NCBI RefSeq assembly: GCF_001909055.1
Contig: NZ_LVWI01000001.1
Span: forward strand, 62,001-126,000
Reading direction: 5' to 3'
Origin: Paenibacillus helianthi
GTDB lineage: Bacteria; Bacillota; Bacilli; Paenibacillales; Paenibacillaceae
DNA: 64,000 nt
The translations under genes and the position numbers were made by a program. This document shows positions 36,644-45,025 of this stretch, piece after piece. Under the pieces are notes generated by a model. That model had not been told where the DNA came from. It saw only the letters and a list, made by a program, of their open reading frames with translations, and searched no databases. Within the stretch, counting starts at the first letter, position 1, and every line of letters begins with the position of its first letter.

Positions 36644-39600
36644 TTAGAACAATGTTGCCGGAATCAGCTTGCGTCCGCCTTTTATAAGCGTGGATTCCAG
36701 CATTTCTCCCTTTTCACCGCCAAAATACAGCTGCCAGTACACACCGAACCGGATACTGACATCATTCTTCACCAGCTCCGGCGGCGTAACGATCAGCCAC
36801 TGGAACCTAAGTGCCTTGGAGATTTCAAATACCGGATCGAGTACGTTGTTGGAGACCATTTCACCAAAGGGATTGTCATATAAAAAGACCGTCCAGCCTT
36901 TGTTCTCGCGGTTGACCCGTTTATGGGTCATGATCATCATCGCCACCAGCAGCTGGACCGACTGGCGTTGTCCGCCGCTGCCGACCGCTTCATCCAGCGC
37001 ACCACGGTTGATGACTTCCCAATCGGAGTAGTGGTACTCCTCAGGAGCTGCATATAAGAAATAGTTCTCTGTAACCGGCTTGTAAACCTGCAAGACCGGG
37101 AAACGGTTCTGCATCGAGGCATAGACAATCTTACCGTCACTGATCAGATCCTTGAGCGCTGCTGCCGGAACCTGCTCCATCTTCGGGAATTTCTCCAGCA
37201 GGTTGCTGATGCAGTTGTTGAAGTAGTCGCTGACCAGCGGTTCGATATCTTCTGTGGTTTTCGGAACATTAATGTTCTTATAGTTCAAACGCACCAACGG
37301 GAAGGCATGACCATTCTCATTGTGGATAATCATCCGGCGTTCCATCCGCTTCAGAATGTCGACGATCTGCACAACCCGCTTGGCAGCTCGTCCGACCCAC
37401 AGCTTGCGGGAGAGCTCCATGCCTTCCTTATCACTGCGGATGCTCTCAATCTGGTCCTGCGAGCTCTGGAGCATGGAGTCCAGCACCTGAAGCGCAATGG
37501 AGAAATCCTCCCAGTGAACAGTGTTCAGGCGTTCCTGGATCTTAACCTCCAGCTCCGCATTCCAGCCGCTCTTGGCAAGCTTGCCGCTGAGTGCGTTCTT
37601 CTCTTCCTTAACTCTCCGCGAAATTTCGCTCCGTTCACTGCGGCTCTCCCTGCTGCGCAGAAGCCAATCACTCACCGTACGTTCGCATTCCTCTCTTACC
37701 AGATGCTGGACCTCCTCAGGAATGTCCCGCATTTGCAGCCGCCCTTCCACATGAGTTTCCATGATTTTACTCTGGCTCCCGAGCGTCTGAAGCCACTGAT
37801 CCAGGGAAGTCAGCTTTAGCTTACAGCTATTCAGCGTATATTCATTCTCCCGGGACCGTTCTCTAATCTCTTCTTCTTTGAGGTCCAGCGGATCATGCCA
37901 CTGCTCAGCCGACCTTTCATGCTTCTCCTTGATCGACCTCTCCAATTTGGCCAGCTGCTTCTGAAGGTTATCCAGCTCGGTCTGACAGCGGACGAAGGAA
38001 TCACGGAGATGCTGATAGTCTTCGTCCAGAATCCCGGTGTCGCTCTTCTGACGCGCTTTGGCCGACATAATCGAGTCTGGAGTGTCAACGGGTTCCGGTA
38101 CCTTGCGCCAGTCAGGGTCTATTTGCTGGACCGCCGTCTCAAGCTCAGCCAGCTGCCCGGCGGCTGATTTAATCTGTGCCGATCTCGTACGGATCTCCAG
38201 CTCATTGCGGCTTAGGGATTGCTGGAGACTTTCTAGAGTGCTGAGTGTCTCCAGCAGCTTGTTCTGAACGGTAGCATCAGGCAGGAATTCCGAAAGTTCT
38301 TCTTGAATCCCACTAACTGAAACCTCAAGCCCGTCCGGGAAGGCCAGCTCAGGAAACCAGGTTTGAAGTCTCGGGAATAATGAATATCGGGTATCTCCAA
38401 GCCATTTTTCCCGCTCAAGGGCGATGCTGTCCAATTCTGCCTTAAGCTGTGCGAGCTGGTGTTCCTTGCCTGTGATCTCTTTATTCAGATCCCCTTTGCG
38501 CTCAAGCGCCTTCTGCTTGTCCTTATAATCCTGTTCCTGCTTCTTGGTCCGTTCGTTCCATTCGCGCAGTGCTGCCGCTCTGTCCTCCTGCTCGGCCTTG
38601 CCAGCTTCGCATTCGGCGGCTTCTCTCACGATCATCGCTATTGTTTCTTCGTTTCCACTGATTTCTGTATTCAGTGCGCTTATAGCTGTGCGCACCTCGT
38701 TTAGCAAACCCTCAAGTGCATTCAGCTTGCCCTTCAGACTAACCGAATGTTCACCTTGGAATAACCGTTCATATTCCTGCCTTGCGGATTTCAGCTTGGA
38801 CAGATAACCTTCAGCATCCTGCAGCTCAGCTTCCTGTTCCTTCAGTCTGGCAGAAATCCCCTGCTTCCATTCCAGAAAACGGTCCGGCTGCAGCACCATT
38901 TGCGGACCTTGCCCGTCCAGCACGAGGAAGGGCTGCGCCGCAGGCTGCGCCATCTGTTCGCGGATGAAGATTGGCACCGCTGATTTTAGCAGCAGATCCT
39001 TCAGTATGTCCGGCTGCAGCTTGGCAGCCTCGCGTTCACTAATGATGAGGCCGTAAGCCAGTAAAGGATTACGATCCAGTTCTTCCTCCCGGATCAGGTA
39101 GGGCTGATCGTTCAGGAAGGCACTGCCCAGCATCGAGCTGATTTTCAGCGAATCTAGCCTGTCCTTGACCGTCAGCAGATCACTATTCGGCAGCCAGTAC
39201 GCTTCATGTTGCAGTTCAACATCCAGCAGCTGATGATAATACTCTCTTCTGAGCCTTTTGGTCTGCACCTCAGCTTCATCCAGTCTGCGGATGAAACGTT
39301 CCTGTACGGCGGCCTTCGCTTCGAACAAGCCTGTAGCGCCCAGCACATTATGCTCCTCATACAGCTCCAGCAGCACCACGAGCTGAGACCAAAGCTGAGA
39401 CTCTTTGTTCAGCTGTACATCCAGCTGCGACTGAAGCTCGCTCTCCTGCTGTTCATGACTGAGAAGCTTCTCGCTAAGCTGAGTCTGTTTTTTATGCAAA
39501 TTGAAGCGGTCTTCATCCGCAGCCTTGTGCCGTTCGTTCAGCGCGCTGATATTGTCAGCATAACTTCTGGCGTAAGCGATGGCCCGCTGAAGCGACGCTG

Positions 39601-41140
39601 CCGGAGAATGGGCGGCTTCCTGCCCATGGCGGGAAGCGAACACTCCCAGCGCTTCCGTGTATTGGCGGATAGAAGCGGTCAGCTCATTAATCCGGCTGTC
39701 CAACCCTCCAAGCTCCAGCAAAAAGCTTTCCCGTTCTTTGCGAACCCCCGCCTCTTCAGCAGTCAATGAATGCTGGCGGCGGCTGAACATGGAAATCTGC
39801 TCTTGCCACAACTTGAATACATCCGCCCACTGCTTGCGTAGGCTCTCCTTCGAAGCCTGCACCACCTCTTGGCGCTCCTTCATTTCCAGGGAGCCTTCGA
39901 TGGCTTCTATTTCCTTCTGCCACTGTTCCATTTGACGGAGCTGAAGCTTCCGGCGGGCCAGATAAAGGGCGGTTTCAAGCTCCTTTTCCTTGGTCTTCGA
40001 ATCTTCCAGCCGTTGACGGGCCCTGTTCAGATTGTCACTAACCTGTTTGAAATCCTCCTGTTTCCGGATAACTTCCTCTCTGCTGCGCAGGTAGTTCAGG
40101 TTATCTCCCTCAAAACGCAGCTGACGGGCCTCTTGGTGCAGCAGCACCAGCTCGTCTGCTTTTTTGCGGCGCTCTTCCTCGGCTGCTTTCAATTCATCAT
40201 GTATGACCGTGTACATTTGCCGTCCCAGCAGCTCCGTTTCACGGTAGCTCCGGTCCGCTTCCATCCCCTGTTTCACCAGTTCATATAGCGGTGCTGCTAA
40301 TGTAGTAAATTCGGCAAACGCCTTCTCCCGCTGCTCCAGCATCGGCAGTCTCTGCGCAATAATCGCCGCGTCCATGAACATCTTCTGAAGGGAGCCCTCC
40401 TGTTCAGACAGACCTTCGTTCAGGCTGGTGCCGATTTCGGGAATGATGAGCTTTTCGAATAAGTTCTGGTTCGTAAAGGCATCATTTTTCTGAAAATACC
40501 CTTTAATACCACCCTCTTCACCATTGATCCGCCGCATGTTGCGCCATTCACCGATATGGATATCCCGTTCCGCCAGGAAATGATAGTACCTTTTCAGATC
40601 TGAGCTGTGACTTCCGAAGGAGGCAATTTCGCCCCGCCGGTCGCGCACGAACTGCTGTATACTATCGAAGCTAACAGGGCCTCCCGCGTTGGCATCATAT
40701 AGAGGCAAGGTAGATAACGTAAGTTCTGCATGCTCTTCATAATCTAGTAACGCGTAGAGCAGATAGTCGACCTTGATCTCCAATTGATCCGCAGAGCTGT
40801 GGGCCGTCATCGCAATGCCTGTGGTCATATACTCGTTACGATCACTGTTGTCCAGCCGCCACTCAATAGCCACGTGGAAGGTGTAGGGCTTGAGCTGTTT
40901 TTTGTGATTATGGAAAAATGCTTCTACCTGGTTCTCGTTGTCCTTACCCCAGGCCGCTTTCGGAATTAGCAACTGAAAAATCGACTGCAGCAGCACTCCC
41001 TTACCGCCACCGTTCATCAGGGTAATCAGCGTGTTCGCCGGACCCTCATCATTACTTAGGTCCAGAACCATATCGTCATACTTTTTGAGCATCTTCTCAT
41101 ATTTGAGTCCGGCAATCCGGATCCGTTCAATACGCGGCAT
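36644..41140 (-). CDS. SMC-like condensin ATPase, MukB/MksB/JetC-like
   Basis: A 1498-residue protein with the layout of MukB: an N-terminal ATPase part, two very long coiled-coil arms (about 290-680 and 760-1290; rich in Leu/Glu/Gln heptads) around a central hinge region (about 590-770), and a C-terminal ATPase part with the ABC signature GSGGQRQSVQLL (from 1387). Walker A is MNGGGKGVLLQ: Lys47 is followed by Gly, not Ser/Thr. Walker B is FLYDNPFGE (Asp1422), with Asn-Pro where Glu is usual. Its ATG overlaps the preceding gene by 14 nt and has AAGGAGG 9 nt upstream. It is the last gene of the operon; a nuclease subunit does not follow. Confidence 0.88.
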   Translation of the reverse strand: MPRIERIRIAGLKYEKMLKKYDDMVLDLSNDEGPANTLITLMNGGGKGVLLQSIFQLLIPKAAWGKDNENQVEAFFHNHKKQLKPYTFHVAIEWRLDNSDRNEYMTTGIAMTAHSSADQLEIKVDYLLYALLDYEEHAELTLSTLPLYDANAGGPVSFDSIQQFVRDRRGEIASFGSHSSDLKRYYHFLAERDIHIGEWRNMRRINGEEGGIKGYFQKNDAFTNQNLFEKLIIPEIGTSLNEGLSEQEGSLQKMFMDAAIIAQRLPMLEQREKAFAEFTTLAAPLYELVKQGMEADRSYRETELLGRQMYTVIHDELKAAEEERRKKADELVLLHQEARQLRFEGDNLNYLRSREEVIRKQEDFKQVSDNLNRARQRLEDSKTKEKELETALYLARRKLQLRQMEQWQKEIEAIEGSLEMKERQEVVQASKESLRKQWADVFKLWQEQISMFSRRQHSLTAEEAGVRKERESFLLELGGLDSRINELTASIRQYTEALGVFASRHGQEAAHSPAASLQRAIAYARSYADNISALNERHKAADEDRFNLHKKQTQLSEKLLSHEQQESELQSQLDVQLNKESQLWSQLVVLLELYEEHNVLGATGLFEAKAAVQERFIRRLDEAEVQTKRLRREYYHQLLDVELQHEAYWLPNSDLLTVKDRLDSLKISSMLGSAFLNDQPYLIREEELDRNPLLAYGLIISEREAAKLQPDILKDLLLKSAVPIFIREQMAQPAAQPFLVLDGQGPQMVLQPDRFLEWKQGISARLKEQEAELQDAEGYLSKLKSARQEYERLFQGEHSVSLKGKLNALEGLLNEVRTAISALNTEISGNEETIAMIVREAAECEAGKAEQEDRAAALREWNERTKKQEQDYKDKQKALERKGDLNKEITGKEHQLAQLKAELDSIALEREKWLGDTRYSLFPRLQTWFPELAFPDGLEVSVSGIQEELSEFLPDATVQNKLLETLSTLESLQQSLSRNELEIRTRSAQIKSAAGQLAELETAVQQIDPDWRKVPEPVDTPDSIMSAKARQKSDTGILDEDYQHLRDSFVRCQTELDNLQKQLAKLERSIKEKHERSAEQWHDPLDLKEEEIRERSRENEYTLNSCKLKLTSLDQWLQTLGSQSKIMETHVEGRLQMRDIPEEVQHLVREECERTVSDWLLRSRESRSERSEISRRVKEEKNALSGKLAKSGWNAELEVKIQERLNTVHWEDFSIALQVLDSMLQSSQDQIESIRSDKEGMELSRKLWVGRAAKRVVQIVDILKRMERRMIIHNENGHAFPLVRLNYKNINVPKTTEDIEPLVSDYFNNCISNLLEKFPKMEQVPAAALKDLISDGKIVYASMQNRFPVLQVYKPVTENYFLYAAPEEYHYSDWEVINRGALDEAVGSGGQRQSVQLLVAMMIMTHKRVNRENKGWTVFLYDNPFGEMVSNNVLDPVFEISKALRFQWLIVTPPELVKNDVSIRFGVYWQLYFGGEKGEMLESTLIKGGRKLIPATLF

Positions 41141-41885
41141 GGGCCTCCCCCTCCTTCTCCGTCAAGGTGCGTAGGGTAAGTGCCTTCAGTTCCTTATAAC
41201 GGTCAACATCATGGTACAGGTAACGCATTCTTTCATATAATTCTTCCCGCGGGAAGATCCGCTTCTCATTCTCCGATATGAATACCAGATGCTCTTCCTC
41301 CAGCAGCTTCATCCCCTCATGAATCAGGCCGATCCGGGAACCTGCCCCCCGGGTCAGGGAATCGCCTTCCTCCTGGCTTTTGGTCTGCATGTATAGGCTT
41401 GTCCAAACCTTATGCATCGCCTGAATGTCCAGGCGCCATTGCTTGCTGAAGCCCCCGTCAGCATCCATTTCCACCCACGCCTGAAACAGCGAGGATACCT
41501 GGTCGGAGATTTGAATATAGGACATACTGTCCTGCCCCGGCTTGAAGTGGTGCTCATCCTGATCCATCTCGGCCAGGAACACCAGAATGATGATGTTGAT
41601 GATATGTAAATGGGTTTTACGCTCAATCCGTGAATATTTGTTCCGGAGTTGGGTGAAGTTGCTGGCAAAACCCGAGCCGAGCGGATTGACCAGCAGATGC
41701 AGGCGGTGTCCGGAATTCATAATCCGGCAGCCTCCTTCTTTGGCCATGTACTGCAGCGCATCATAGGCTCCAGTATCCTGAAGGCACTCGGCGGCTGCGG
41801 GATCATCCAGCGAGATCACCTTGCGGCGAAGCAGGTCGAAAAACAGCCGTGAGGCCTGCTGCAATTGTTCGAGTGAATAGCTCAT
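41127..41885 (-). CDS. Condensin accessory subunit, MukE/MksE/JetB-like
   Basis: A 252-residue mostly helical protein (MSYSLEQLQQASRLFFDLLRRKVISLDD..., with a winged-helix-like centre HLHIINIIILVFL and a C-terminal helix-turn region LLEEEHLVFISENEKRIFPREELYERMRYLYHD). Size, order and neighbours match the tandem winged-helix subunit of MukBEF-type complexes; I assign it mainly by context. A GTG at 41900 would overlap the previous stop, but GAGGTGAG lies 10 nt before the ATG at 41885. It links the kleisin-like and the ATPase genes in one coupled operon. Confidence 0.75.
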   Translation of the reverse strand: MSYSLEQLQQASRLFFDLLRRKVISLDDPAAAECLQDTGAYDALQYMAKEGGCRIMNSGHRLHLLVNPLGSGFASNFTQLRNKYSRIERKTHLHIINIIILVFLAEMDQDEHHFKPGQDSMSYIQISDQVSSLFQAWVEMDADGGFSKQWRLDIQAMHKVWTSLYMQTKSQEEGDSLTRGAGSRIGLIHEGMKLLEEEHLVFISENEKRIFPREELYERMRYLYHDVDRYKELKALTLRTLTEKEGEAHAAY

Positions 41886-41896
41886 GTTGTAACATC

Positions 41897-43408
41897 TCAC
41901 CTCTCGATTATAGTGATGGTATACGGACTCATTTCCAGGCCCGGCCAGGAGATACTTGGGCTATTATTGCCCTGAATCGTTGTACGCAGCACCTTACCGC
42001 GCAACACCTCCAAATCAGGGTTTGCCCCCAGCAGCCGCTGGATTAAGGTCTGGCATTCATCTGCTGCTCCGCCCTGCTTATTATCCGGGTCCTGCTCCTG
42101 GACTGTAATTTCAGTATGGAAGAACTGCACCCACAGATCGATTGCATCCGGTGTAAGCGACCATTTGTGCTGTTGCTCCTCTGTGAAAGCTTCTGCTGAG
42201 AAAGTAAAGCTGCCGTGATCTGCCAGTCCTATAAAAACAGGACGCCACAGCTCAGCAACCTCCGGCCATGGTATAGATCTAGGCGTATAGGAGATGCTCT
42301 CTTCTTCACCAGCTTCATCCGGCTCATCCAATGCGTCTTCAGGCAGGAACCCGACCTCCTGTTCTTCCCATGCCCAGGCCAGCGGATAGATAAAATCCTG
42401 ATTAGGGGCAAACAGTCCGCTAACCAGCAGCTCCAGGCTGTCCGCATCCGGCAAGCCATCGGCTTTGACCCATTCCTCCCAGACATTCGTACGGAAATTA
42501 AAGCCGCCCGCTCCCCAGAAGAGCTCTGGGAAATTCAGCCTGAGATTCGTCTCAGCCTCAAAGATGCTCAGGACCACCTCGGCTAGTTCATCATGCACCC
42601 GTCTCGACAGCTCCACTCTTTCCGAAAGCTGACGGAGCTCATTGAAGTCGATAACATCCTTCTCATCATTGGCCAGACGTGCCAGTGAGCGGTGGATATT
42701 ATCAAAATGCTTGCGCTCTTCATCAAACTGCAGGTGGATCTCCTCCAGCCGCTGATGCCGCATCACACCGTATTCACTGAATATGTGCTTCGGATTGCGG
42801 CGGAGCGCATTGCGGTATTCCTGCTGCTGCTGAGTCATCTTCCGTACCCGCGAGATCAGTTCACCCACATCCTGCATCGCGCGCGTCACCCGTCCATGCT
42901 TGATGTGCATCTGAATTTCCAGCAGCTTGATGCTGATCTGAAATTCTTCTATAATCTCATGGCTCATGAAGATCAGCTCCATGGCATATTCGGACAGCCG
43001 GTATACGGTTTTGCCGCTCTCCTCCCAGCTGGTGCGGGTAGCGTCTTCATCGACAGTAAAGTACTTGTATTTCTGCACCGCCATCTGCCGGGACAGATCA
43101 TCATAATAAAAGGCTTCGAAATCTCCGCCGCTCCCGCTCCATAGCAGACCATCCACCAGCCGTTCCACAGATTCGGCAGTACCGAGTTTGGTTATATTGA
43201 ACCGCTCGAGTGAACTCCAGGCCAGCTCCACGATATCCTCCCTGGCTCTAAGCTCACTGGATTCCAGTTCCAGATAATAGACCTGCAGCAATACGCTCAA
43301 TGCAACCATTTCCTTATAAGGCTGCAGCTCGCCGAGATTCATACCCGCCCCCAAGGTCCATAAGGGATTGAGACGTTTGTTCCGTTCTCCAAAATCACTC
43401 CAGTTCAT
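41897..43408 (-). CDS. Kleisin-type condensin subunit, MukF/MksF/JetA-like
   Basis: A 503-residue protein, first gene of a three-gene coupled operon. The N-terminal third is a helical/winged-helix region (LGELQPYKEMVALSVLLQVYYLELESS), the middle is a helical bundle (HEIIEEFQISIKLLEIQMHIKHGRVTRAMQDVGELISRVRK), and an acidic linker (EDALDEPDEAGEEES) leads to a C-terminal domain. This is the domain plan of MukF/JetA kleisins; direct sequence motifs are weak, so the call rests on size, layout and the MukB-like neighbour. The ribosome binding site before the ATG is weak. No mobile-element or phage genes flank it. Confidence 0.75.
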   Translation of the reverse strand: MNWSDFGERNKRLNPLWTLGAGMNLGELQPYKEMVALSVLLQVYYLELESSELRAREDIVELAWSSLERFNITKLGTAESVERLVDGLLWSGSGGDFEAFYYDDLSRQMAVQKYKYFTVDEDATRTSWEESGKTVYRLSEYAMELIFMSHEIIEEFQISIKLLEIQMHIKHGRVTRAMQDVGELISRVRKMTQQQQEYRNALRRNPKHIFSEYGVMRHQRLEEIHLQFDEERKHFDNIHRSLARLANDEKDVIDFNELRQLSERVELSRRVHDELAEVVLSIFEAETNLRLNFPELFWGAGGFNFRTNVWEEWVKADGLPDADSLELLVSGLFAPNQDFIYPLAWAWEEQEVGFLPEDALDEPDEAGEEESISYTPRSIPWPEVAELWRPVFIGLADHGSFTFSAEAFTEEQQHKWSLTPDAIDLWVQFFHTEITVQEQDPDNKQGGAADECQTLIQRLLGANPDLEVLRGKVLRTTIQGNNSPSISWPGLEMSPYTITIIER

Positions 43409-43682
43409 GCTTCACTCTAACCTCGCCATCACTTCGTAATTTAAGACTTTCTAGTAAACCTCATAAAATAACATAAACCCATATCTGCCCCAAGAAGGGT
43501 GGAATATGGGCTATATGCTACTAGGGAATATATGTTTCTATTATACCAATGATATAGAATTCTGGCTATTTGCAAAAATATAAATGCATTATAAATAAAC
43601 CTGATAAGTATCAGGTTATTACTAATATAGACACAGCAAAGCGCATGCCAACACCGGCATGCGCTTCTAAGAATGGAATATT
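43409..43682. other. Intergenic region upstream of the condensin operon
   Basis: This 274-bp AT-rich region has no coding frame with a ribosome binding site. It holds an imperfect dyad CCCATAT...ATATGGG (43478-43510), a small hairpin CCTGATAAGTATCAGG (about 43600-43615), and the larger hairpin at 43639-43666 listed separately. The promoter of the condensin operon must lie here, but I see no convincing -35/-10 pair. Confidence 0.4.
43639..43666 (-). terminator. Hairpin after the SRPBCC gene, probable terminator
   Basis: A perfect 11-bp stem AAGCGCATGCC/GGCATGCGCTT with a six-base loop lies 17 bp after the stop codon on the minus strand. The following tract is only moderately T-rich (TGCTGTGTCT). 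Confidence 0.5.
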
Positions 43683-44120
43683 CTATTCTTCTGGAGATGT
43701 TTCCACATATTTTTTGAAATTATCGAGAATTGCCTGCCACCCGGCTTGCTGCATCTCGACGGCATTGATCGTTTCCGCATCGAACACGGTGATGATTTTC
43801 GTGTCGTTATCTTGGCGGGAAAATTTGACTTCCACTTTTCTGCCGTCAGCAATCGTATAGGAGATGACCTCGTTAATGCTCACATTGTCGTATACTCCGG
43901 TAAAATCAAACCCAAAACTTCCGTCCTTGGCTTCCATTCTGGAGAGGAATTTACCCCCGACCTTCAGATCATTCTCGGCATATGGCGTATGCCAGTCTTC
44001 GGAAGCGGTATTCCACTGCGTGATATGCTTCGGCTCTGTCCAATAGGTCCACACACTTTCAACGGGAGAATGAACGATTGTTTCCACTGTTATTGTTACC
44101 GGCTTACCTGTTTCCAACAC
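43683..44120 (-). CDS. SRPBCC family protein (AHSA1-like)
   Basis: A 145-residue START-like fold protein: TVETIVHSPVESVWTYWTEPKHITQWN at the start, a central FDFTGVYDNVSINEVISYTIADGR, and the C-terminal helix QQAGWQAILDNFKKYVE. This family binds hydrophobic ligands or acts as an Hsp90-activator-like domain; ligand unknown. The frame opens at a GTG only 4 nt after AGGAGG, and the TTG one codon later has better spacing, so the first residue is uncertain. Stands alone. Confidence 0.88.
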   Translation of the reverse strand: MLETGKPVTITVETIVHSPVESVWTYWTEPKHITQWNTASEDWHTPYAENDLKVGGKFLSRMEAKDGSFGFDFTGVYDNVSINEVISYTIADGRKVEVKFSRQDNDTKIITVFDAETINAVEMQQAGWQAILDNFKKYVETSPEE

Positions 44121-44244
44121 ATAACCTCCTTGATGGCTGAGATATATACATTACTTACAACCTTTATTATAGCAAAAAGGTATGTACTACATTTCTTTTT
44201 GATTGCTATATTCTCAAACTTGTTCATCTTATTATTTACCATAA

Positions 44245-44847
44245 TTAATGTTCTGCATACTTCACATGAAGCAAGTAATGCAGATTTGCTTGCACCGCAG
44301 GCCACTCGTCGTCAATGATACTGTACAGTACGGTATCCAAAATAGAGCCTTCCGCAGTGATCCGGTGTTTGCGCAAAACGCCCTCCCTCACCGCACCAAT
44401 ACGTTCGATCGCCTGTTGAGATCTAAGGTTATCCCCTACGATAGTGAAATTGACCCGGATGAAACCCAAGGATTCAAAACAATACTGCAGCAGCAGTGAC
44501 TTGGCTTCCGTATTAACAGCTGTCCGCCAGAACTCCGGTGAAATCCAGGTACAGCCAATTTCCGCGTTGCGGTGAATGTGATCGATGTGCATAATTCGCG
44601 ATGTGCCGGCGATCCTGCCTGTGGATTGTTCGATCATGACAAAAGGGAGCTCCGTCCCCTTCGCCTGATTGGCAAGAGCCGTATCTATTAATCCTTCCGC
44701 TTGTGCGGCAGAGGTAATTTTGCGCCAGGTATACTCCCAAATTTGCGGATAGATCAGAATAGCAACCAGTTCGGCCTTATGCTCGGCTTCCATAGGAACC
44801 ATTCTAATACTAGTGCCGATAAGTTCTTTGATATTGTTGGAAATCAC
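44245..44847 (-). CDS. GNAT family acetyltransferase, RimJ/RimL-like
   Basis: A 200-residue protein of the GNAT_3 (RimJ/RimL/SpeG-type) group: GTSIRMVPMEAEHKAELVAIL at the N-terminus, IEQSTGRIAGTSRIMHI, EIGCTWISPEFWRTAVNTEAK, and FIRVNFTIVGDNLRSQQAIERIGAVREGVLRKH at the acetyl-CoA and substrate sites. In this group the pyrophosphate loop often departs from QxxGxG, and here it is FWRTAVN. AGGAGG is 7 nt before the GTG at 44847; the frame itself opens at 44868. Confidence 0.9.
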   Translation of the reverse strand: MISNNIKELIGTSIRMVPMEAEHKAELVAILIYPQIWEYTWRKITSAAQAEGLIDTALANQAKGTELPFVMIEQSTGRIAGTSRIMHIDHIHRNAEIGCTWISPEFWRTAVNTEAKSLLLQYCFESLGFIRVNFTIVGDNLRSQQAIERIGAVREGVLRKHRITAEGSILDTVLYSIIDDEWPAVQANLHYLLHVKYAEH

Positions 44848-44950
44848 GAAGATGCCTCCTATAGACATATTATGCCAGCCAATCCCCGCAGAAGGGAACC
44901 CTCATATGATTATATATTACATATATTATCTCTGTCTGCCTCATTCATAT

Positions 44951-44984
44951 AAAAAAACAGCCCCGTTTGTGTAAAACGGAGCTG
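44951..44984 (-). terminator. Terminator of thrS
   Basis: On the minus strand CAGCTCCGTTTT pairs with AAACGGGGCTG and is followed by seven T residues, about 40 bp after the thrS stop codon. Confidence 0.85.
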
Positions 44985-45025
44985 CACAAGGCCGTTATTT
45001 TTGCAGGCATATTAATGAAGAAATC

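Noticed and set aside
36644..43408. Calling the condensin operon a complete Wadjet defence system
   Set aside because: The defining JetD nuclease gene is missing from both flanks, the SMC-like subunit is closer to MukB in size, and no defence or mobile genes surround it.
44096..44305. 69-codon minus-strand frame between the GNAT and SRPBCC genes
   Set aside because: It overlaps the GNAT 3' end in another frame and has no ribosome binding site or recognisable protein.
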